From Lunularia cruciata (taxonomy: Eukaryota; Streptophyta; Marchantiopsida; Lunulariales; Lunulariaceae), in the NCBI GenBank assembly GCA_948567375.1, contig OX419761.1:32960243-33024242 (forward strand): DNA of 64,000 nt, given 5' to 3'. How positions within the stretch are numbered: the first letter of the stretch is position 1; the number at the start of each line of letters is the position of its first letter. Shown one piece after another: positions 32,544 to 45,772 of the stretch. A program made the position numbers and the translations under genes. The notes under the pieces are model-generated. The model was not told the origin of the DNA. It made no database searches and saw only the letters and a list, made by a program, of their open reading frames with translations.

Positions 32544-35500
32544 AGCCAAGGAAATCACAAAATATCACAAGGCAGACAAGGGGTATGCTCATACTAAGAA
32601 GTTCATACTTGTCAAAGAATCATACCACACCATATCATATCATCATGATTAGTAAGAAAGTACCCATGACAAAGGCCAAAATCTTGGTTTCCAAGAAACA
32701 AAAGTGAACTCAAGTTATCAAAGTATTGTGAAGAGAGAGTAAAAGTGGTGGAGCCAAGATACAAGGTAGAAAAAAGCCTCTTCAACCAATGAAGGTCATT
32801 TTGGCTCCAACAAGGAAAAGTAGACCTCCCAAAAAAGAACAAGTCAAACAGTGATGAATTTTTTATGCATATCTTGTCACAAGATACCAACAACAAAAAC
32901 TCAAGGGAAGCAATGAATGACAAAGTATAGTCATCAACAACACCTAAAAAAGTGATTAACAACAAAGGGAAAGCAACAATGGAGGAAGACAATGATGCAC
33001 TCATTGCAATTATAAAGAAAGTATCCATGCATGTACCTATCTTCTTCTTTGAACCTTGCCAGCCTAAGAGTCATATGGTGAATGTTAGGGATGTTATTTT
33101 GGATGCATGAACCAACAAAGCGGGATTGTCCAAACAAGGTCTCATAATAGGTGAGGAAATGCAAGCAATGAAAGTAGAAGTCAAGAAATTGAAAGTAGAA
33201 GATTCCACCATATGCTGCCAATAAGAAGGAGACAAACCCATTGGAGTAGCCAACAAAATTATGTCTAAATGTGTCACAATGGAAAATCTCCTCACAATGC
33301 ACCACAAGCACAATCTTTGGCACAAGAGGATAAGACACATATAAAGGAGGATATTTGCTATCATTTGTACGACAACAATGATTCAATGGCATGGTTGATG
33401 TTAGTATACTTCATACATACAGTGACTCCAACAATAGAACTACTAGAGAATATTATTCCTTACTACAAAGCATTAAAATCCACAATTGACAAGCTAGTTA
33501 AGCTCATAAAGTACCTTCATGAACTAATAGTTTCCTTTGTTAACCATGGCCAATTATGCACTCTTCACTTGACAAAACTATCAAAAGTTTGAGGGGAAAA
33601 TGAAGAAGAAGATTTGAATACCTTCCTTAAAGAGTTCAAGGTAATTTTGGTTGCCAACCAAGAAGATGGTGATGATGATCATTTGAAGATATTTTTGAGT
33701 TTACTACAAAAGAAAGCTTGTAATTGGTATATGAGTGGTAGCCAAGATTTATGGAATATAATAGACTAGCTGAAATTTTTTTATGATTGCATGACAATGA
33801 AGCAAGTGGGATCAAAGTCATGTAGAACTCTTGCAGTTGGGATCAAAGTTGGAAGAACTCATTAAAGAGTTCTCTTGACTTCAAAGTCCAGCTAGTTGGA
33901 GGAAAGGAGCAATGATATCCACATCTTTATAGCCAACCCAACATCTATTGTATAACGTGTGGGAAAATTCAAACATGCAAACATAGAATGTACGAGTAAT
34001 TGTCATACTTCCTTAGTACATCAATTAGAGTGGACTCCTACTTGGAATGAGAAATCATATTACTAGGTAGAAGAGGAAGACCAAGCATTTGCAGTCCAAA
34101 CCGTTGCTCTAAATACAATTCCCACCCCAGCCTTCACAACCTCTACTTTGTACCAAGAGAACAAAAAAGAGGTTCTTGTACAACAATACAACTCCCTACT
34201 CCTAGAACATACTAAAATTGTGGAGTGGAAGGATAATGGGCCTCCAACTGCCTAGAGCCTAGTAGACCAACACCCTATAACCAATTTTATGGAAATTGCA
34301 AAGGACAAGGGCATGTGCAAACTAACTACCACCAATTGCCAAAACCAAACCCCTCGGTAAGACATGTGATTATACCACCAAAAATCTAATGAGGATGTAG
34401 AGGTTCACAATGTCTCTTTTCAAGAACCATGAGAAGGAGAGCCACCACTCTTAGATAACAATAGATGGCTAGATTTAGAATAGAGTAAATACACATGCAA
34501 AAAGGAAAGGAACAAGCAATTCAACCTTGTTAGAGACCAATAGCTTGCTTGTGCCAAAGAGAAAGCGGGGTTGCCCTAGGAAAATTCTTTCCAAATAGGA
34601 GTTGAAACTTTTGGATAAGATCATAAAAAGAGAAGACCAAAGGTAATAAGAATGACCCTTGAAGTAGGAGAAAGTATAAGATGAGGAATCCCTTGCAAAA
34701 TTGGCTATAGCTTATCCTCCAGACATACAACAAGAAGTTTAGGATTTAATAGAAGAAGAAGTATTGAAAGTACATCCATAAAGACATTGGTCACCATAGG
34801 ATGGTTGTCTCACCTCCCAAAAATCAGAATACTTCAGCACAAAAAGTAATGATCACCAAAGTCAAGTACTTGATCACCAAAGGAGACCCATAAAGTGCTA
34901 TTGGTGTTGCCATGCCCAAAACACCCTCCTACACTATTGGCCATGCAAAAAATTCATCCTCAGCCAATGAACCAAAAAAATGAACCAAACCAAGGAGCAG
35001 CTCATGAGACTAAAAAAGAAAGTGTTGAGTCTATGAAACATCCACTCCCGATGAGCCTCCCAAAAAAGAAGTTACAAAAGGCAAGATCAATGTTTGGAGT
35101 CACAATGTACAATATACTTGCCAATTTGGGATCTTCCAAAGCCAATGTAACTTTCAAGCAGTTGTGGGAAGACAAAAGGTTGTACAAGAAAAAAATCAGC
35201 AATAGCTCTTAAGCCTATACAAATCAGACAAAAATTTGATCTCCTTGATATTTACAAAATTGAGCTTCAAGACTTAGGATCATTAGAGGTAGAGATATAA
35301 GTCAATAGCTACATCATCTCATCTATTCCAATTGACTCATGCTTTGGGGTAAATGTCATGATGGAGAAAACTGCTCTTAATCTAGGGTACATTGATTTTA
35401 AGCCTACCCTCTAAATTCTAAGGTTTGGATACCAAAAAAGGCACAAACAACTTGGCATGCTAACCAAGGTGCCTACTACAATTAGTGGGATGATGTTTCA

Positions 35501-36720
35501 CTTAGACTACATCATTATTCATCCAACCAAAATGGGTTACCCTTTACTCATCAAGAGACCATGGTTGTACAAGGTTTGCAAGGAGGTTGACTAGCATCAA
35601 TACAAGTTGAACTTCCAAAATATAGAATCACAAGATTCTTAACCAATAACAATATGCTCAAAGAAAATTCTCCACTTAGGAGAGACTTTGTCCTCTAAAG
35701 AGGATGATATAGATGAATTGTCAAATGATAATGATGATTTCTCCTTATTAGATGATGATGTCGTCAACTACCTTGAGTGTTACAAAATTGAAAACAAGAA
35801 TGAAAGGAGTGATCAATCCAAATGTTTTGCATTTTTGGGAGTGAGTTAAGTAAGCTCCGTGGGAGGGATAGTCAATCTAGATAATTTCTAGGATGTGGTA
35901 GTTGCAAAAGGAATATCATTGAGGATCTCCAAGTTTATAAAAGCACATGAATACAAAGCTTATACCTCATTATTCATGGAGTACCAAGAGGTTTTTTCTT
36001 GGAAGATAAAATAGATGCTAGAGATACCTCCAAAATTCAAGGAGTATTGAATTGACTTGGTGGATGATGCATTACCAGTCAAGCAAAGGTAGAATCATCT
36101 CAATCCAAAATACTTGCTACTCATTAAGGATAAGATAGATGAGTACCTAAGTGCTATGATTATATTTCTTGTGTTTAGTAGCATGTGGGTCTCAACTGTA
36201 GTAGTGGTACCCAAGAAGAAAATTGGTAAGTTTTTTATTTTCAAGGTGTAGGTTGGATGGATCCAATCTCATAGTGGGAATGTTGGGAGTTGCAAAGGCA
36301 AGGGAGGTGATGGTACAGTCCTTGCACGACAAGTTGTTTATTTGGCTTGAGGAGGAATTATAGTTTGGATTCCCATAGCTAATTGTGATTCCACTAAGGG
36401 ATAGGAATCTTGCATGGACATTTATCCTTAAGGATAGCTCAAGGATCTATCACCTCCACAAACCTTTTGGCCTTGATGGTATGTCACTTAGTGATTTAGA
36501 AAACATGTATGAAGGTAGATTCCTAGTACAACCTTCTATTTATTTGATGAGTGCAACAAGCAAACAAGGAGCATTGATTCACAATACAAGGCACATAGCA
36601 ATCAAAGAAATTGCACTTCAATATTCACCATTTACCCAAGCTAGGAAGTTAGGAAGGAAGCTAGAAGTTGATAATTTTATATTAAGCCCAAGCCACATCA
36701 ACCTTAAGGCATGGGAGTAA
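32544..36720 (+). mobile_element. Element F: decayed Ty3/gypsy gag-protease-RT remnant
   Basis: The gag is visible around 33612-33770 (DLNTFLKEFKVILVANQEDG, ending KKACNWYMSG). A degraded knuckle-like NCKGQGHVQTNYHQLP is near 34290-34340. A protease has IDSCFGVNVMMEKTALNLGY near 35330 and YPLLIKRPWLYKVC near 35540. The beginning of an RT has EYQEVFSWKI, then LNPKYLLLIKDKIDEYLSA and WVSTVVVVPKKK near 36090-36220. Stops are frequent. The RT palm, RNase H and integrase were not found. The open stretch 36385-36720 (111 codons) is in the right place but matches no RT motif I know. No LTRs could be assigned, so the limits are approximate. Confidence 0.65.
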
Positions 36721-37400
36721 CAATATACTCTTATTATAGAAGGGTGGCCAATTCCTATAGCACTCTAGTCAGCCCTTCCCAAAGGTAGTACAATATCCCT
36801 AACTTACATCTTCCTATTCCTTGTGGAACCCTCCAATTTCATGCACTAGGATTCAAGATTACCCTCACAAAGAGGAAAATCCTCTTTAAATTCTGCCTTT
36901 AAATTCTGCCTACCTAAAAAGACATTCTTTTCCTAACCTTATCATTATTTGAATGCGGCTGCTGACTCTTTTGCAACTTGCACCCAAAATGTTAATTAGC
37001 TCTCCTCCCTTAGATAATTCTAATTTAGATGCACATAACCTACTTTGTCAATATGCCATTGTAGTCTTTAATTACTATTGTCTTAACTACTTTACATGCA
37101 TGCACTTAGCTTAGCTCGTAGGCCCTTTTCTCTCATACAAATATTCCTTGTATTCTCTTGTAATAAAATTTGTCTAGCACCTAGTATTCTTGCAAAATTC
37201 TTTCTTCTTGCCCCACAACATAGCCCTTTTGCAAATAGCTACCTCTTCTTCTTGCTTTTGTTGGCATAAGGGAAGAATTGGGATCATATCCAATAGAAGA
37301 CTCCTATAGAATCTTTCTCTTTATAGTTCTTAAAGATGATATCCTTGTACATCAAGGAATCTATCCATATGTGCTAACTCCAAGGTTCTTCTAAGGCGGC
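36721..37400. other. No feature recognised
   Basis: AT-rich sequence with a C/T-rich plus strand, without a motif-bearing open frame. It contains AATTCTGCCTTTAAATTCTGCC, a short direct duplication near 36890. It may be a non-coding end of element F or of the minus-strand relic to its right. Confidence 0.3.
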
Positions 37401-39000
37401 AACACCACATGTTAGTTTGTTGAATAAGGTAGATGAAGATGGTGTTCTTGATCTCCTAGTGGAAAGGACTGAATGCACTTTCTTCCTTAATGACGTTTCA
37501 ACTCAATTGGTGGTACAATTGAACAAAGGTTTTAGAATATATTGTAGTTTAGAAAACTACACGATCATTAGTGGATCACTTTCTTACATGTTCATGGTCT
37601 CCCACACTCCGGTAGGATAGAGTCATACTTTTGGCAAATAGTGCAATTTCTTCCTGTAGGAGAAGTGATGAATTCCCCTTGAGCAGAATACCTCCACATC
37701 CAATCTTTCTTTGTGTGCTCCTCTTAGACCTCAAGGTAAGGCATCTAATAGTGTGGGTAATCTAATTATTTCCATATCAATAGTTGGTGATTATTAGGGT
37801 CGGTCTTCATAACCCCAAGGATAGCCAACACAACAATGTGTTGGTTGGGACCATCAATCCCACATAGTCTTAGAACCAAATAGATATATGAGGGATTTGG
37901 TTGTGTCTAAGTACATAACTTAAATCCTCATGTACTACATCAAGGAGTACAAATCTTCTTACAATAATTTTCCAATTTGGATGGTAGGCTATGAGAAGTC
38001 CCTTAACTATGGGCTTGCTTGATTAAGGTAAATATGGGACAATATCAACACAATCAGAACCACTCAAATCAGGTTCTTCCTCATTGAGGTCCACATCTTG
38101 ACCTCATAATACTTGATCATGCAAGAAGTCAATGCTTTATAGGTCATGGAGTATTTGAAATCTTGACCCTAGGAGGTTTACACCCATTTTTCCAAGGCCA
38201 CCAAGGATAGGCCTACTAATTGGGCAAAGTTTTTTTGGGTCCTTTCCTCCTAATCTTAAAATTGCTCAAGAGAAATTTTAAGCTTTTGAATCACATTACT
38301 AATTTGGACATTTTGTGATCCAAGATCATTGCTGATGGAAGCATTGTAGGCACTCTACAGCCTAGTGTCCTTGTAAATTTGAGCAATTTTTTTATTGCTT
38401 GCTTGGGCTAATTTGATGTATTCTCATATAGGACATACATGTGCTTTCAATGCCAACCCATGATTACCAACTTAACAAAGTCAACCATATATCTTAGGGT
38501 AAAACAAGGGAGACTTGTTGTCATGTAGGTCAATTCATGAGGATTTGCTAAATAGATATCTCCTTGCAATACTATGTTGCCTGCCACCCATTTTGTCCTC
38601 TTGAGTTTCCAAAATTTGACACCATATACTCATAACATGGAGAACTCATTTGTTCTAATTATTGCTCATAGAGAAACATGGTGGTAATTGCCACTGTTGT
38701 ATTGAGGAAAGTGAGGTCAAAATAGTAGATCTGTTCAACTAAGGTAAAAACTAATGTTTCTTGTTGTGACTAATTGAAAGCAACAAAGATCTCCTTCTGC
38801 ATATCTTGGGTTAAGTTTGGCCAGGGGGAGAAGGGATACCAAACATTCCTTATCCACTCTATAGAAGAATTTTGTAGGTTCCTTGACTTGATTGATGTTG
38901 ATCACTCCCAAGGAACAAAACATCATGAATAGTGGAAGTGTGGTGACCATAATAGGGTTATAATTGGACCTATGGTAGGGAGGGATTATCAATTGTAGCT
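37401..39000 (-). pseudogene. Unidentified minus-strand coding relic
   Basis: The minus strand has several open stretches of 50-85 codons in a row separated by single stops, more than expected for this AT-rich sequence. Examples are the 85-codon stretch 38992-38735 with KFFYRVDKECLVSLLPLA, and a stretch near 38620-38440 with KWVAGNIVLQGDIYLANP and SLPCFTLRYMVDFV. I recognise no catalytic motif or family. It reads like a decayed protein gene or retroelement ORF. Confidence 0.3.
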
Positions 39001-40099
39001 ACTCTTGGAATTCATGAGAGTCTTGGGGGACTTCTCTTACCCGCTTTGGGATTAGCAAGGCTTCTTGCTACATTTCTCTTATGGCTTTTGTTTGTCATGA
39101 GCAACTCGTTAATCCCTTTATATTTTTCATATTCAAGGCAATGAGTACCTTATCTATGGGGTGGTCATGGGGTTTTGGGCATGTAAGATAGTCATGAACT
39201 ATGGGAATTCCTCTTCTAGAACAATTGTACTCATTACCAATTGCTTGACTAGCTCTACTACATCTTGGGCTAAGTGTATTCCTCCTTGGTTTGATATCCT
39301 AAAACCCAAGGCTTCTTGCACTCCTTCTTCTTCTTATATACAACTTTGTTGGAGATCTAGAGCCTTGTGATATTACCTTGTCTTGGATCCACTTCCATTC
39401 CTTGATTCTTGTTGATGACATCAGGTCTCATGGATGGCCCCATGACATCTCTTGAATCATGACATTTCTCTCTGTTCCCTCAAGGACTTAATCAACACAT
39501 CACTTCCTCTAATAAATCTAGCATGGTAGCCTCCTTTAGATTTTAAGGCCCTTCTTCCCTTACTTGTTTGAGCACATCTACAATACGGGTGCCTTCCATG
39601 GTGCTTCCAATATTCTGATACTTGATGATAATTAGACCTTTTGTTGTTAGCAAGCTTTATGTTCCCTTACTTTTACTTCTTATCAGACCACCACTCCTCT
39701 CTTGGGATGTCCTTCCCATTGCTTCTTGGTGTACATGACTACTTCTCTTATCTTCATCCTGGGCTTGGTTACTTCCTGCTTTCTTCTTAGGAGAGGACTC
39801 AGATTGCCTTCCCATACTTGAAGGAGTGATTGGCCAAGATGAACTAGAGGTAGAGGATTTGCCTCCTACAGAACCACCTTTTCTTGGTAACTTTGTTCAT
39901 CTTCAAGGTTTTTCATTGAGGTTCACCATCTGTATGCCCTTCAGTTTTGCTGTCCTTGTTCTCCCTATCTTCCTATACCTCAGAGTCCTCATCCTCTCTT
40001 GGTGTCTCCAACTTGTTATGGTTGATGAGCCGGAGCAATTGGTTTACCCTCTATTCTAGTTTAGTTGTATCATGAGTTCACTTTGAGACTTTTATTAAG
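39001..40099. other. No feature recognised
   Basis: Short open stretches at 39161-39370 and 39826-40059 have no recognisable motif. The T/C-rich plus strand continues from the relic to the left and leads into the copia RT fragment, so part of it may be the decayed 3' side of that copia element. Confidence 0.3.
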
Positions 40100-40634
40100 C
40101 CTCTACCTCAAGTTGTTCTTCCTTTCTTTCCATGCATATGAGCATATACATTGAACTATCAATAGTACTAGCATAAGGAACATTGGAGTTAATCTTCTAT
40201 CCTCCTTATTTGATAGATATTGCACTAATAATATCCTTAAATTATTTACACTTACATTACTCAATGGTTTGACACTCTTTTTACAAAAACATGCGAGTAG
40301 TTTTTCCAAGTACCTCCTTTGAGATATCTAAATTTTTCCCTTGTTCCTATCCCAATGGATTTCAATCATAAGTGTGCTTATCAAAATCCTTACCCAAATA
40401 TGCTTTTAATTTCTCCACCTCAACCATTTCCTCTATAGCAATCAAGATATCATTCACATATTAGACCAAGATAATCAAATAAAAAAAATCTTAGTCCATG
40501 TTACTTATTGATGTACAGTCAAAAATCCAATGAAAGCATCAAAAATTTCATGTACCATAGTCTTGTAATCTACTTCAGTCCATGTAATGATTTTTATGAC
40601 CTATAAACTAGGTTCTCCTTCCTTGGTACCCCAA
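40100..40634 (-). pseudogene. Ty1/copia reverse transcriptase fragment
   Basis: On the minus strand, with several stops and frame changes, the order is GFGVPRKENLVYRS, then a Tyr-Met-Lys-Phe segment, the degraded active-site region YVNDILIAIEEM (Val-Asn-Asp where copia has Val-Asp-Asp), VEVEKLKAYLGKDFDKHTYD, and finally YLEKLLACFCKKSVKPLS. This is the thumb-proximal order seen in copia RT (catalytic Tyr-Val-Asp-Asp, then the Lys-Val-Leu and Ala-Lys-Pro segments). The 5' side is cut by the element B LTR at about 40635. This is the only copia trace seen in the window. Confidence 0.75.
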
Positions 40635-40856
40635 AACCCAATGCAAGGTAAATGGATAGCTTAGCTTGCACTCCAAGTAAGGCAGCTGCTAGAAGGAACC
40701 TTCCTTGGAAGCTTGGTAGGAGTCTTGTACCCAAGTTGCTTATAGATACCAAAGCTGAACTCAAGCTAGGCATTTGGAGCTCACCTCGTTTGAGTGTTTC
40801 CAAGGTGATTTCCATTTTGATCTTCCAATCTCATAGTTCTTTCCTTGGTCTTTTAC
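40635..40856 (+). repeat. Truncated 5' LTR of element B
   Basis: It matches the last 220 bp or so of the B 3' LTR: TAGCTTAGCTTGCACTCCAAG, ACCAAAGCTGAACTCAAGC and TAGGCATTTGGAG, ending TCTTTTACA. The first half of the LTR is absent, replaced by copia sequence. Confidence 0.82.
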
Positions 40857-41279
40857 ATTGTTACCAAACTAAGAATGAGATGGATGGCATCTATGGACCA
40901 CCAAATCTATTTCCTCCAAATTATTTGGGATTTCCACACCCATGTATAACCAAAGTATCATGTTCTCTAATTCATCATCTCCCACTCTGGTCAGAATTTT
41001 CTAAATACAATCAACTTGTTGAGGAACCCTTGATTGTTTTGGTGGTAACTTACAAAGAGCAATGGATGTGTTGCATCTATGTGTTAATTTAGGTGGTTAC
41101 AAGAAGGTAGTTTAATAGAGTTGTAATCATGATGGAAATGCCCAAAGTTATCATTGCTATGTAGCAACAAATTAGGCACCTTTTTATTATTGGACAAGCA
41201 AGATCATGATGTGCAACAAAAAAACAATAGCAAGTAGAGTGAGCAACATTCCAAGAAGAAGAAGATCAAGTTAGGTTTC

Positions 41280-42410
41280 CTAAACCTAAGCCATTTGAAG
41301 GTAAGAATTTACTGGGTGCAGTAGAGAACTTTGAATTTGATTTTGGATAGTACTTTGAAGCCAAAAGTTGTCTAGATGATTGAAGATAAATCCTCTTATT
41401 TTTAAGTCAATTAGAAGGAGCAGCTAAAGTATGGTGGTACTTTTGGGTAAAGAAGACTCAAAGATAATTAGTTGCACCAATTTAGACATGGGAGGACTTC
41501 AAGAGTGCAAGAATTAAGAGGTTCTACAATGAATGGTGCATAAGTTACAAGAGATTGACTAGGAAAATTAAGATAGGTTGGCTCTATGAGGAATTACACC
41601 TCTAAATTCAAAAATGATATTGATTCTAGAAATACATGAACGCAAAGCCTTAGGTCAGTTTATGAAAGGCTTGAAATCATATACCAAATTAGAAGCAACT
41701 ATGTGCAAACCCAAGCATCTAAAAGAAGCCATGTAGATGATTGAGCGCTTTGACTCCTTGGCTATTGTAACTTGATTTGACCTAGACTTGCACAAAACCT
41801 ACAAATGCACTAAGCAAGTATGGAAGAGCCAACACCAATGGAAATTGATGTCATTCAATAGAAACCACTTAGAACAACAAATTGACAATGGTTGCAACAA
41901 AATGATGGTTATTTCTATTGTCACCAGATTGGTCATGGTATCATTGAACGTCCAAGCAAGAATGCAAGCCCTTGACCCATTAGACAAATGGAGTTTTGGA
42001 ATGTGATGATCAGTCCCAATAATGGATATTGAGCCAGTTATTGAGAACTTGATTTGTTCAAATGGTATAAAAAACTCAACTTATGCAAGTATGATTCACT
42101 TGCAACTAATGAAATCCAATCATGGCTATAGGATTTTGGTTGATTGTGTGAGTTATGAGAATTGCATCTCTATGCAATTAGCAAAGGAACTAGGTATTCC
42201 TATCAAGCCAATATTTGGTACCAAATGATGATGGTAGATAGTAGAAAGTGTTTTGCATTAGATACATCACACTTTATTGCATTCAAGATTAGGAAAGAGT
42301 ATTCAAAGTGCATGAGATTTATAGTAGCTCCTTTACACTATGATATCATTCTATGTCCTCCTTGGCTTGAATGTCATAATGTTTAATTTGATTAGGCCCA
42401 ATAAAAAATT
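41280..42410 (+). pseudogene. gag and protease remnants of element B
   Basis: gag: PKPFEGKNLL, ENFEFDFG, ILLFLSQLEGAAKVWWYF and APIxTWEDFKSA (x is a stop) correspond to element A position by position. Protease: GFWLIV-type sequence near 42125, then LCN-QRNxVFLSSQYL in shifting frames and YSKCMRFIVAPLHYD followed by CPPWLECHNV (42300-42386). The active-site Asp-Ser/Thr-Gly is no longer readable. Confidence 0.65.
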
Positions 42411-42689
42411 CAAGTACAACACCAATGTAAGAATTACCAATTAGTTTGTCTGGCACCTCTAAGGAAGACACTTAAGAGTAGTCAATCCCAAGATGGAAAG
42501 TTTGTCAACGTAGTGGCTATAGCAAAATTTTTGGGAGAAGATACTCTCATTTTTTTTATGTAGATCAAGCTAATTGCACAAAGAGAATTTGATGAGGATC
42601 AAAAGCCTCAACAAACAATGGCCAATCAAATAGTTTAGGAGTTTGTAGATGTGTTTCAAGATGATCCTCCAAAGAGGTTTCCAAAGGAA

Positions 42690-43870
42690 GGCATTCCTTT
42701 GATTGAGGTATGCACTTCAAGATCAAACTAGTGCCAAGTAGCATTCTAATGAGTAGACAAATCTATTAGCTCTCACCAAAAGAGTTAGAAGAGCTTTGAA
42801 TAACATTGACCAAGCTGTTAAAGAAGGATTTGGTATGACATAAATGTTCCATTACTATATACCGTTACTTGGGAAGCACCATTACTATTTTTTCCAATGA
42901 AAAATGAAAGACTTCAATTCAATATAGACTATAGTGGTCTCAATAATTTTTGTTATGAAGAATATGTATCTCTTGCATAAATTGATGACTTGTTAAATCA
43001 ATTGAGTGGAGCTCAATACTTCTCAAAGTTGGATCTTTGAAGTGGCTACTATCACATTCCAATTGATGGAGAAGATGTGTAGAAGACCGCCTTTTGTACA
43101 AGGTATGGACATTTTGATTATGGAAAGTTGGAGGTAGAACAAAAGAACCATGTTTGAGAAGTCTTCAAAAGACTGCAATTTATGGAAATTCTATCATAAG
43201 AAGTCCAAGTGTGCTTTTTGGAAAAAGGAAGTTACCTTTTTTGGCCATAAGGTTTCAATGGAGAAGATCAAGATGGAAGAGGAGAAAATCAAATCCATTA
43301 CCACCTGGCTTACTCCTAAGGATACCATAGAAGTTTAGGGATGCAATAGACTAGTAAGTTTTTACCAATGGTTCATCCATTATCTTGCTCATATGGCTGC
43401 ACTTTTAATTGACCTCTTTGAGAAGATAAAGAGCTTCAAATGAAATACCAAGCAAGAATAACCATTCAAGAAGCTTAAGGATATGGTGTCTTCATGACCC
43501 ATCCTCCAACCACATAATCCTTAACCACCTTGTATGGTTGATCTTGATACTTCTAACTTTGCCATTGGAGTGGTGTTACAAAAAGCATTCTCAAATGGAT
43601 TGCATCCCATAGCCTTTGTATCTTGATGACTAAATGAAACATCAAGGAATCAGTCCACTTGAGATCAAGAGCAATTGGCAATGTTGTATGCAACAAAAGT
43701 ATGGTGACATTAGAGAAACAAGTGATAATGTGCACCAAAGAGCAAATACAATTGTTTGGCTTCAAGCTTGAATACAAATCAGGAAAGTTCCATGTCATTC
43801 TTGATGCCTTGTTGTCACGATTTGATTTGGAGACTCTTCTTGAATATCTCATAATAGAAGTAATTACCAT
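42690..43870 (+). pseudogene. RT and RNase H remnants of element B, palm deleted
   Basis: MSRQIYxLSPKELEEL, then [26 protein letters not shown] and TRYGHFDYGKLEV (about 42740-43130). The sequence then jumps directly to EVTFFGHKVSMEKIKMEEEK at 43225, so the Pro-Phe-Gly-Leu-Thr-Asn-Ala-Pro and catalytic Asp-Asp region is missing compared with A. RNase H is visible near 43530-43620 (VDLDTSNFAIGVVLQ, HPIAFVS) and KLEYKSGKFHVILDAL leads to integrase. Confidence 0.78.
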
Positions 43871-44049
43871 AGTTTCAATTGACTTAAAGGTCCACATCAA
43901 GTTTAGGACTACTTTACCATATGACATTTTCTTTTAGTAGATACAAAGTTGTCTTGTAGCACATAATAAGGATAATAACACTTTCTCTTTCAAGGAGGGT
44001 CTTCTATTTTATGAGAATTGGATCTATGTTCCAGCAACGGGTGATCTAT

Positions 44050-44870
44050 AGCTTGTGCTACTTCAAGAGGCCCATGACTTACTGATTGCTAGTCACACGG
44101 GAGTAGATAAGATCTTGAGTATCTTACAACATCAAAGGTGGTGGTCCAACATGGCATGAGAAGTTTGAGAGTTTGTTTGATTTTGTGAGAGCTACCAATG
44201 CAACAAAGCCAATAATCAAAAGCTGAGTAGGCTCCTTCAATCATTACTAATTCCATCTTCCCAATAGGAACATCTGAGCTTAGACTCATAACAACCTTTC
44301 CAAAGATGGACCAAGGCCATACAAACACTATAGTGCTTTTGATAAGCTCAACAAGTTGATTTATTTGGCACCTACCATGGCAAAAATCAAGCTCTAATGT
44401 TGGCCAAGATCTACTTCAACATGGTCTTCAAGCACCATGGGATGCCAAGTGCTCTCATCTTTGATTGTGATCCTTGCTTTATTGGTAAATCAGGTAATTT
44501 TCAAACTCTATGGCACCAAGTTTGTGTTGTCTATAGTCTATTTTCCTCAAACTAATGACAAATAGAACAAAAAAATTGTATTTTGAAGGATATATTACAT
44601 GCCTTTGTAGACATTCACCACTGATTGGGATACTGGTTTTGCCGCTGCCTAGTTTGGCTACAAAATTCCAAGCATGCAAGTATTGGCTTTTCTCCCATCT
44701 TCCTTAGTTACAGGCAAGATCCACTTGTTCTAGATTTCCTTCTTGCTCCTCCACCATCTTTGGTTCCTCATACTTATACTTTTTTGTCCAAGCTATTTAC
44801 ATCCTTACTTCAAGCCAAGTCTCATCTTATTGTTGCTCAAAATCAGCAAAATCAATATGCCAACTAACAT
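44050..44870 (+). pseudogene. Integrase remnant of element B
   Basis: SHTGVDKILSILQHQRWWSN, then YQCNKANNQKLSRLLQ, FKHHGMPSALIFDCDP (second Asp region) and the end of the core near 44650-44720 (FGYKIPSMQVLAFLPSSLVT in disturbed frames). The catalytic Glu region is replaced by NDKxNKKI-like sequence. Stops are frequent. Assignment rests on collinearity with element A. Confidence 0.72.
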
Positions 44871-45144
44871 TGTTGTGATCTCACTTTTCAAAGAAGCAAT
44901 AAGGTAATGCTTTCTTCTAGTAACCTTCCTCTCCCGCTTGACACCCAAGTTCATAAAGTTGCTCCCACTTGGATAATTCTATTTGATATTACTCAAATCC
45001 TTTCTCCTATTGCCTACAAACTTGCAGTTCCAATATACATGCATATCCATCTTGGCTTCTATGTTTCAAAATTAAAACATTTTTTCATCTAACCCTTCTT
45101 CCTTTCCTACTCATATCTTTCTTCCTCCTCATCCAATTCCTATT

Positions 45145-45330
45145 CATTGTCATGAAGAATATGAAGTTGACCATGTTCTTGCTTGAAGAAACATCCAACG
45201 TGACCGCCAATGAAAACATCAAGTGCAAGGTCATTTGGAAAGGATATCTCCTTCATGAAGCCACATGAGAACTTCTTTCACATCTCCAAAATGCCCAAAT
45301 GGCTATCTACAACTTTGAAGACTCAATGGA
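45145..45330 (+). pseudogene. Chromodomain remnant of element B
   Basis: CHEEYEVDHVLA, a stop, RNIQRDRQ, then after a frameshift a KVIWKGYLLHEATWEL-like reading and LQNAQMAIYNFEDSME. It is the counterpart of the A chromodomain at 8425-8606 and has more lesions. Confidence 0.72.
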
Positions 45331-45364
45331 AATGAGGATGTCACCACCTAGTGGTGGAGGAATA

Positions 45365-45772
45365 TTTAATAATATGGAGTTTGTAGATGAGTTAATAGAA
45401 GCTAATGAGTTAGTAGCCTAAGCTATATATAGCAAAAGGAGGTAAAACTAGCTTAAGAATGTTCTAAAAGCATCTAGGAAGCTTGTGAGTGGAATATTTT
45501 GAAAGCATCCAAGAATCTTCTTGGTGAGAAGCTTTAAGGAATGTTTCAAGGTTAGAGTAACTTATATGCCAAGCTAATGGCTAGCTTAGATTGCACTCCA
45601 AGTTAAGCAACTTCTAGAAGGAGCCTTCCTTGGAAGCTTCTTAGGAATCTTATACCAAAGTTGCCTATAAATACCAAAGCTAAGCTCAAGCTAGGCATTT
45701 GGAGTTTCATCCACTTGAGTATTTCTAATGTGATTTTCATTTTGACTTTCCGTTCTACTATTTTTCTCTACA
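45365..45772 (+). repeat. 3' LTR of element B
   Basis: It begins TTTAATAATATGGAGTTTG, aligned to the start of the A LTR, and ends TTTCTCTACA. GCCTATAAATACC near 45662 is a plausible TATA box, shared with the A LTR. Confidence 0.85.

Larger units (their letters stand above)
40635..45772 (+). mobile_element. Element B: older chromovirus of the A family
   Basis: A partial 5' LTR (40635-40856, missing its U3) is followed by a degraded primer site (ATTGTTACCAAACTAAGAATG in place of TGGTATCAGAGC), gag, protease, RT, RNase H, integrase, chromodomain and a 3' LTR (45365-45772). Each region is recognisable by comparison with element A, but stops are denser. The RT has lost the palm segment with the catalytic Asp pair. 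It is clearly older than A. It is inserted next to or into the copia fragment. Confidence 0.85.
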
